Assembly (NCBI GenBank): GCA_016490735.1
Contig: JAEMWC010000665.1
Location: 356,001 to 420,000, forward strand
From: Pachyseris speciosa
Taxonomy: Eukaryota; Cnidaria; Anthozoa; Scleractinia; Pachyseridae
Length of the DNA: 64,000 nt
Direction: 5' to 3'
Shown: piece after piece, positions 57,501 to 64,000 of the stretch
Layout: the number at the start of each line of letters is the position of its first letter
How positions within the stretch are numbered: position 1 is the stretch's first letter
Notes under the pieces: model-generated
What the model was told of the DNA's origin: nothing
Databases searched by the model: none
Seen by the model: only the letters and a program-made list of their open reading frames with translations
Position numbers and translations under genes: made by a program

Positions 57501-58980
57501 TTCCTGAAAATCAATGATGTGGCCATAAGAACAGTTTTATGTGCTTCCATTACTTGACCGTCAGAGAACATGAATCTAACATCTGTGCTTCCTAAATCAG
57601 ACATCATGGCATGCCAGTCACCTTCGAATGAAGAACTGAGGACATTCACTGGAGGTGCAAAATCTGCAGAGCATGAAGTTATATGATCCATCAGTAAATA
57701 TGTTATTACTAACAGTTGAAATGTTTGTAAAGTAAGGTTTACTGAAATGATATAGTCCAGGTCATAAGTTATTAATGATCCATCAGCAAATATGTCATAT
57801 TTAATATCGTAAAGTAAGGTTTCCTGAAATGATATAGTTCACGTGTAAATGTCGTGGACATACGGCCCTTGGCTTGTTGTCATAAATGATGATTGATAAA
57901 ATTTAATATGCAATAACATTACTTTACCTTTCGAGCATTTCGGTTTCTGCTGTTAATTCAATGCCGGGTATACATTAGAGAACTACAGTCATAACCAAGT
58001 TGTTCATTGGAAGAAACTTGGTACATGAATGGACATGTAAAGTTGCTATATTACTATGCTAATGAAGAGGCTAGAAAGGCGATGCATTTTTCAGAGACAA
58101 TATAAAGCTTATTTTTTTGAAAAAGCTTTTTTTTTTTTTAGAACAAAATTGCACGATTTAACCACAATTCTAATAGCACATGCTAGCTTAAGGATCTACC
58201 TTTCCTCCAAGGCCATAATTTAAAACCTCTGTATGAGGAAGTGTATACCTACATCTACATCTACATCAATAACTTGCAAAATCCTAGCTTGTCAGGACAG
58301 TTAGCAAGTGTTTATAAAAAATAAATGAATAAAACTAAAACTAAAGAAACAAAGTTATGCCAGGTGTCTACATGGAATTCAAAGCTGATTTGAATATTTA
58401 TGACTTAATAAACTGGATGTGTTTATCTCAGCAGGCAAGTTGTTCTAATCATTCAGATCGTCTTTGGCCACAAACAATGATACTTGTATGCATCACATAA
58501 TGCTTGAAGTGGGATGAACTTGAAGGGATGTGCGCAATGGGCATAGAGATCAAACTGTGAGTCACCAAAAATATATCACACCAACTGCTTTGCCTATTAA
58601 CTTAATGTCTTCCATATCATGAGGGTTAAGTTAACATGTATGTGTTAGTTGAGACAATTGATAGAGGCAAAGATTGGTTGATGGAGGGATTGATTATAAT
58701 AATTTATTGTTTTTTCATAGTACCTGCAGGGGGCAGCAAAGGAGGAGGTGTAAAAAGTCCTTTGGCCGGACTAAATACATATGTTTTCCTCTTATCTCTA
58801 AACAATCTCTTTCTTGAAGAATGCCTCAAGATTTGTATACTCAATTTAATGGCAGTATCAATGACTTCTTGTACTCCATCACCTAAGAGAGAACTACATT
58901 CTGCATATGGGATGCCAAGATAAGCTCCAAGAGCCTCCCCTTCTGTCTTTGTCACCATCCACATGTCATCATATTCATTC
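54561..58980 (-). CDS. RhoBTB: RhoBTB paralogue C, exons 2-5 (first Rho exon not in window)
   Basis: Four exons on the minus strand, 58980-58724, 57663-56966, 55691-55452 and 54821-54561, keep the phases of paralogue B. Exon 2 gives the end of the Rho domain ([20 protein letters not shown], with the G5 ECSS) and a PPPLLPPAG linker. Exon 3 gives BTB1 and the start of BTB2, including [20 protein letters not shown]. Exon 4 completes BTB2 (CLPRLMSLCELHI). Exon 5 has [27 protein letters not shown], a Lys/Glu-rich insert not seen in A or B and the CAAX-like end CKTM. The exon with P-loop, switch regions and DTAGQ was not found up to 64,000, over 5 kb upstream. It is either beyond the window or lost. 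Exons 3-5 look functional. Confidence 0.85.
55930..56285. repeat. Nested inverted repeat (foldback element) in RhoBTB-C intron 3
   Basis: A central hairpin at about 56009-56070 pairs GTGATAGCTGAT with ATCAGCTATCAC and GATTTCTAT with ATAGAAATC. Outer blocks (CAATTAGATTATGAGCTC; TTAGTATAAATCTTCTAG) recur inverted. No coding capacity is seen. Confidence 0.65.
56293..56563 (-). mobile_element. tRNA-headed SINE, copy 2 of the second family
   Basis: The body shares CAGTGTGTGGGTTCT and ACGTCCC with 49330-49630. The tRNA-like head lies at 56563-56500 on the minus strand, with box B GGTTCAAACCAGG. It is in RhoBTB-C intron 3. Confidence 0.65.
58245..58500 (-). mobile_element. Decayed LINE 3' end in RhoBTB-C intron 2
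   Basis: The minus strand ends TTTTGCAAGTTATTGATG then GTAGATGTAGATGTAG, matching the end of the LINE at 50570-50760. The coding part has stops. Confidence 0.55.
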
Positions 58981-59949
58981 CTGTATTCCACAGAAATAGG
59001 ATACCAAAATTAATATATATTGTGCTAAATGTCAAAACAATCACAAGCTATTCTAATACTACAAATTTACTACCCAGGGGGCTTGGCAGTTATAAAAATA
59101 TTAAACATAACATGGGAGTTAGCTCAAGGGTGCATACATGTCAGAGACAGGAAAGTTATCAGGGTCTTCACACTTACTTTTTAATTTGAACATTTGAGTG
59201 CCTGGGGGAGGTAGTGTATCCACATAGAGTGCTATACCAGAAAGCACAGGCCAAAAGGAGTGCCTTTTTTGCCCTCGCAGGATGCAAAAGACAGAAGTTT
59301 AAAGAGGATTAAGAATTTCAAAAGATGTCAAAAAATAAAAAAGATTGTAAACCAAGCAATTTGCAATCTAGATATTAACATATTATTAATCTAAATATTA
59401 ATCTAAATACCAATCACATTGGAAAGATCTCACTTGTTGCCAGAAAAATATTTCAGGGTGTCATGCAGTATTGGCTGTTTAGCAATTTTTTGTTTGTTTG
59501 CAGTTTTAGTTAAGACTGTTTAAAATACTACAAAGGCCATAGCTATCAATTTTGACTGGGAGGGGTGAGTATGGGGTGGGGGGCAATGAAGCGCAGGGCT
59601 CACTGGGAGAATGTTCCCTGAACATTAAATGAAATCTGGAGACTCAGAAATGCTACTTTTCATAGATATTTTGTTAAAAGTAAACATTGTTTAGTCCAAG
59701 TTTGAAAACCTTATGATAGGTATTTTTATAGCTTAAGGTTTTGAAAACTATTGATATATCGCTTAATTTGAAGAATAGTTATAACGGACTAGGCCTACAC
59801 GGAATATCCTCATGGTTTGCGGTTGTGATGCTCTTTAGCCTTTATTCAATTTTTCAATCTGACGAGCAGGTCTTTAATCTTTGAGAGATTTATCGCTCTT
59901 ATATTAATTATGTAATCAGAGCCTTTGTGTAGAACATATTCAGCAATGG
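58981..59949. other. Region upstream of RhoBTB-C exon 2, no gene seen
   Basis: This should be RhoBTB-C intron 1. No Rho GTPase exon (GDGGVGKS or DTAGQ) is found in any frame here or further right. Confidence 0.5.
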
Positions 59950-60610
59950 CTGATTTTGTATTAAACCCCAGTTTTTACTGATGGTTCCTTAAGGTCACAC
60001 ACTGATGGATGTTTAATGTGAAAAATGGCAACATTTTCTTGTGAATTTTTTTTGTTTTGTTGGAGTGCCAACTTCCTATTGGTGAAGTTCACTCCTGTTG
60101 GATAGCCACATGCTTGTATAGCCACATGGATGTATGTATGTATGTATGTATGTATGCTTTTAGGGATGACTTGAGGGAAGAAAGGCACTCAAAATTGTTT
60201 TTGGAGAGTTTGTTCAAATAAGTCTGGGAAGAAACGTATTGAAAGCTGGTTTCAGTTGGCTTATAGTTAGCCTCCTTCACAGCCGCTCTTTTGGCTTGTC
60301 ATGCAATCTTTCCTCCCCTTTTATAGTAGGTTTTGGTGTCCTGGATTAAGATTCATTGTCTACTCTACCGGTATATCTCCTTTGTAGACCACTGCATCAA
60401 GGAAAAGTAAATAAATTTAATTGTTTTTTTGTTGGCTCATCCAATAAACAAATGTCTTGTTTTTCATAATCCAAAAGGGAGAAAATGTCATCAGTGTCAC
60501 ATCTCCATTCTCTTGGCTTGATATTGCTCTGGCAAATAAGTTTTGTTTCAATTTCTGCTATGAAGATGTTGGCAAAAGCAACTGCCATTTTTGTACCATG
60601 TTAGTTACAT
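59950..60610 (-). mobile_element. Penelope-like reverse transcriptase remnant
   Basis: The minus strand reads TKMAVAFANIFIAEIETK, then TDDIFSLL (the catalytic DD box, normally YIDDIF) and, after stops, YKPTETSFQYVSS. These are successive Penelope-like RT blocks, separated by frameshifts and deletions. A (TGTA)n microsatellite (about 60129-60158) interrupts the downstream part. Confidence 0.75.
60129..60158. repeat. (TGTA)n microsatellite
   Basis: Seven or so uninterrupted TGTA units lie inside the Penelope remnant. Confidence 0.95.
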
Positions 60611-60959
60611 AAGTTTGGAGAGTATTATCACCATTAAATCCCTACTCTTTCCAGGTTTTGCTCATCATATACTAACCACATGGAAAACTCTGGGGAAATG
60701 TAAATTAACCTATTGTGTTTGAATATTGGTCCCCTTTTGTTTGCTGTTTCACAAAGATGGGCGAAATGGTTGAGAAAAGTAATACCAGCAAAGTTCAAAG
60801 TATCTACCCAACACTCCAGCAAGAGATGATCTTTAAAAAAATTGTTCCAACATGTTTGGCAGTTGGAGGGGAGGGGCAACTCTCTCCCTTGCCCCTTTGC
60901 TAGCTATATTGGCCTTATACTCAGTAGTGTGAGTCCCTACCATAAACCTGTGGTGTGAG

Positions 60960-61750
60960 AAAATTTTGGCCCCAAGGTCAGACCCATTACCCTTTTATAT
61001 ACCATTTTTTGACAGAAAAGGTACCACTTTCGTATACCTTCCACTGACAAATAGTACCCCTTTCATATACCTAAAACAGGAAGTGTTCTTGTCAACGTTC
61101 AAAAAATTAAAACAGTACAGTCATAAGGTATGTTTTCAAAATATTTTAATGAAAGGCCGTTTTAAATACCTCAATGACAGATTAACCTACCCTTTCATAT
61201 ACTTCAACTCGTGAAATCCCTACCCTGTCATATGCACTACTGGGAGCAAATGTATGTGAAACTCGTATGAAAATAGTTCAGGAATATGAAATTTGGTTTG
61301 ACAAGGGATTCACATCAAAATCTCTTGTTTCACATGTGTGTGAATTCATCAGTTAATGTGGATAATAAGTTTTAAGGTGAGTGCAATTCAGCATATGAAA
61401 CACCATGTGCAATAGTGATATGTTTTTATATCATGTGAAATAACCATGTGAAAGAATGTACCATGCGAAATAAAATAAGTTAGGCATATGAAATGTAAAA
61501 TTAGTAATTATGTATTACACACCTCTATGCAGAAGAAAGGTTTCACTTTACATGTGTAGAGAATTGAAGAAATTACAACTTTACAATGACAAGTCAGTGG
61601 ATTGAAGAAGTGCATGAAAATATTAATGCTACACCCACATACATTTCAAGTTGATCAAGCTTTCAGAAGTGGGAAGCACAAACCATATACCTGAAGCATG
61701 AAAAAGGTACCCCTTTTGAGTGGAGCCTCCCTATAGGGAGTACCCCCTGG
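60960..61750 (-). repeat. Third copy of the GGTATATGAAAGGGGTACC-type repeat, interrupted
   Basis: Inverted relative to 24390-24930. The two matching parts (about 60960-61237 and 61680-61750) flank an AT-rich insert (about 61240-61680) with loosely periodic CATGTGAAA / CATATGAAA motifs. Confidence 0.7.
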
Positions 61751-63300
61751 GTGTGTGGTCTATGTGTGTGGTACCAATTTAACAATATAATGGGATTCTA
61801 TGATATTAAATATAAAAAAATTTGTTCTGTATGTGAAATGAAGAACAACACAGACAAAAATGCAGAATGTAGGGTTTAATAGGGTGTATTTTAGGCTGCA
61901 CTGTTAATCAGGGTCACAAGAAAGGTCCTGTCTTATACAGGGCTGTGAAATGAACATATTTTGCTTTAAACAGGGTTAGAGTTTGGAAGCCTCAGTGACA
62001 CACCCTTGCCCAAAATTCCCTTAAGTGCCCCCACCCCCTTCCAACCTAGGTCTGGCCTTACCCTCCGAGTGGTCTCAAGCGGGTTTACCTAAAACATAGA
62101 ATTCGGAATACGAAATCTGAAATCCGGAATATGGAATGTAACGAAGTTTGGTAGAAAATTTTGACAAAGGTTGAAGTCGCTTGGGTAATAATATGATCAA
62201 CAAATTATATGATGACTCAGCCTTAGTCTTGCAGCAATCAAGCCCAAGCAGTTTATTCTAGGGTAGCATTTTAATACTTTGGTTTTGCTTTTAATAAACC
62301 GCCTGATTCCTTTAAAGCACACAGCTTTCAATCACACCACAACGATACTAATCAATGTATTGTGCATTTTGAACATTTTAAAATCAAATCATTTTAATTA
62401 AAAGCACCTCTTATTCTTTTTGTCGATGAAGTGTTAGGCCTGTCCACAAGTTGATGGCAACTTTTTGAACAACTTGATTTTCGATCAACCTTTTTTGATT
62501 TCGAGCAACTTTTTTTCCGTTTTCAATGTTTTGTTATTCATTTCAGCTTGATCTTTATAAACAAGAGCTATTTTTTGCTTATTATTTTGAACGCTTCGTG
62601 ACCAAAAAGCAGAAAAAATCACTTTGCATATCGACTTAATTGCACGTGGGAACGCTTACGCCTAATTGGTCCATGCTGGAATGTTTGGGAACTGTATCGG
62701 TGCTACATTTCAGGTTGTCGAGTGGCCGTCGATAAAACGAGGAACATGGGACATTCTGGAACATTCCGGAACATCTCCAAAAGACGAAGAAAAATCAATT
62801 TTAAAAAACTTTAAATATACAGAAAAAAGAAACTAACACGAAATAAATATAATTCCGAGAGATTAATTGGAGAAAAAAAAATATATTGATTACAAAAGAC
62901 GTTTATAAATGCCCCACCTCGAAATGATAGCTATGGGGGCTGGGTGAGGAATGTTTTAGCGCTTTCGTCTGCTTACAACATTTTCACCCTCATACAGTTG
63001 TACCGTCTTCTGTCATTGCTCTTTTTTTCGAGGGGCTTTCCAAGAGTCATTCCTTTGCTGAAACCTAAGTCAATATGGTGCCCAATATACCTTGAAACTT
63101 TTATATAGGAACCTCGAGCCCGCAAAATCCGCTGGTCTCCACTTCTGATCGGTTAAGGATATCTACAACAACTGAGGCCTCGGTCAGACCTACTTTTACA
63201 GTAGGTGATAAACGTGGTTAATCTGCTCCAAGAGAAATTTTCTTCCCAATAGCAATGCTTCCCACTCCATTTTTGCAGCGAGGGCTGCACTGCTTGGGCC
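61751..63300. other. No gene recognised
   Basis: AT-rich, with no supported exon on either strand and no recognisable element. The expected RhoBTB-C first exon is not here. Confidence 0.45.
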
Positions 63301-63303
63301 GGT

Positions 63304-63815
63304 TTGTTTCTGAGGGTCCCCCAGGGGTTTTGGGGGAACAAAAGAACACTGGAAATTTGGCAATGGGAACGCAGGAAAAAAGCAAAAAAATCGTAGGGAA
63401 CAAACACAAAAAATTACAAGGCCCTACGTTTTTTACATAAACGTGGGGGTGATAGAAGATTTTCTGCTGTTTTCTGATTTCTTTGGCAAGTTTTTGTTGC
63501 CATCTTTCGTGTCTACTCGTCTCTGACCGATTTGTTTTAATTTTTGTTACGAAATACTTTCACAAAGTCAAAAATATCACAGAAATAATGATCAAAATTT
63601 ATCAGCAACACTGTAGACCTTCAATCAGTTATTTTGTTTTGTTCAGATTGGTTAATTAGAACGTATATGCAAAGAATAAGAGATAAAATTTTATCTTGAA
63701 AGGGTAACAAGGGAACAAGGTGTAATTTTGGACGGGAACAACGGAACAGAGTTAAAATTTTGAAGGGAACACGGGAACACAGACCCCCTCTGGGGGACCC
63801 TTGTTTCTTAAGGTT
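63304..63815. repeat. Inverted-repeat element with AGGGTCCCCCAG ends
   Basis: GTTTCTGAGGGTCCCCCAGG at the left is mirrored by CTCTGGGGGACCCTTGTTTC at the right. The interior has repeated GGGAACAMSGGAACA motifs near 63690-63780. It is probably a non-autonomous transposon. Confidence 0.5.
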
Positions 63816-63846
63816 AAACATGTACGAGGCTAGTGTAAAATCTCGC

Positions 63847-64000
63847 GGGTCAACAACAATACTTTATTTCACCCCATAATTACTACAAGATAAAAACAAA
63901 TAATAATAATATGGCAGATGATAGGGGTGCTGGCAGCCCGAAATAACCTAAAGGTTAAAAATGCCAGGCAGTCAGTGAAAAGAAAATATGATTAAATGTT
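63847..64000 (-). mobile_element. LINE 3' end, same family as 52173-54554, running off the window
   Basis: (CAA)n then TACTTTATTTCACC..., and GGTTAAAAATGCCAGGCAGTCA resembling GAGTTAAAAATGCCTGAAGGTCA at 52280. These are the tail and 3' UTR of the LINE on the minus strand. Confidence 0.6.

Noticed and set aside
1..64000. CRISPR array, bacterial operon or prophage
   Set aside because: There are no spaced identical repeats of that kind, and all supported genes have spliceosomal introns.

Overview
This 64 kb window is animal nuclear DNA: intron-rich, AT-rich and packed with transposon debris. The gene content (NF1, RhoBTB, a STAND/NB-ARC-TPR protein, an inosine-uridine-type nucleoside hydrolase) and the repeat content (Penelope-like elements, hammerhead-ribozyme repeats, CR1-like LINEs, tRNA-headed SINEs, TIR elements) suggest a cnidarian, most likely a stony coral or another hexacoral. 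The species cannot be fixed from the sequence alone.

Region by region. (1) 1-16,802, minus strand: the first nine coding exons of an NF1 (neurofibromin) orthologue, running off the left edge, with long introns full of repeats. (2) 16,803-19,334: gap holding Penelope-like remnants. (3) 19,335-23,813, minus: a three-exon, 915-residue STAND NTPase with an N-terminal membrane anchor and C-terminal TPRs. It shares a 268 bp divergent promoter with (4) 24,082-25,703, plus: a two-exon nucleoside hydrolase of 317 residues. (5) 27,147-58,980, minus: three tandem RhoBTB paralogues, called A, B and C here. Each is a Rho GTPase fused to two BTB domains. B looks intact (592 residues, canonical GTPase residues, C-terminal CAAX box). 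A is decaying (frameshift, deletions, altered P-loop). C lacks its first Rho exon in this window. (6) 58,981-64,000: Penelope-like and LINE debris.

The most unusual content is mobile RNA. Three insertions (5,986-6,401; 46,526-47,191; 51,108-51,776) carry seven type I hammerhead ribozyme motifs with long stem I pairing, and each insertion is bounded by perfect 13-19 bp target-site duplications. One holds two direct ribozymes 254 nt apart, as expected for a retrozyme that makes a small circular RNA. Penelope-like fragments carry related, more degenerate hammerhead motifs. A 1.43 kb composite repeat is present three times and ends in a tRNA-like SINE. Its interior is homologous to the inside of a PIF/Harbinger-like MITE with perfect 38 bp TIRs.

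The host genes show no operon-like link. NF1 and RhoBTB both belong to small-GTPase signalling, but nothing in the sequence shows that their proximity matters. All exon models were read by eye from splice sites, phase and homology between the paralogues.
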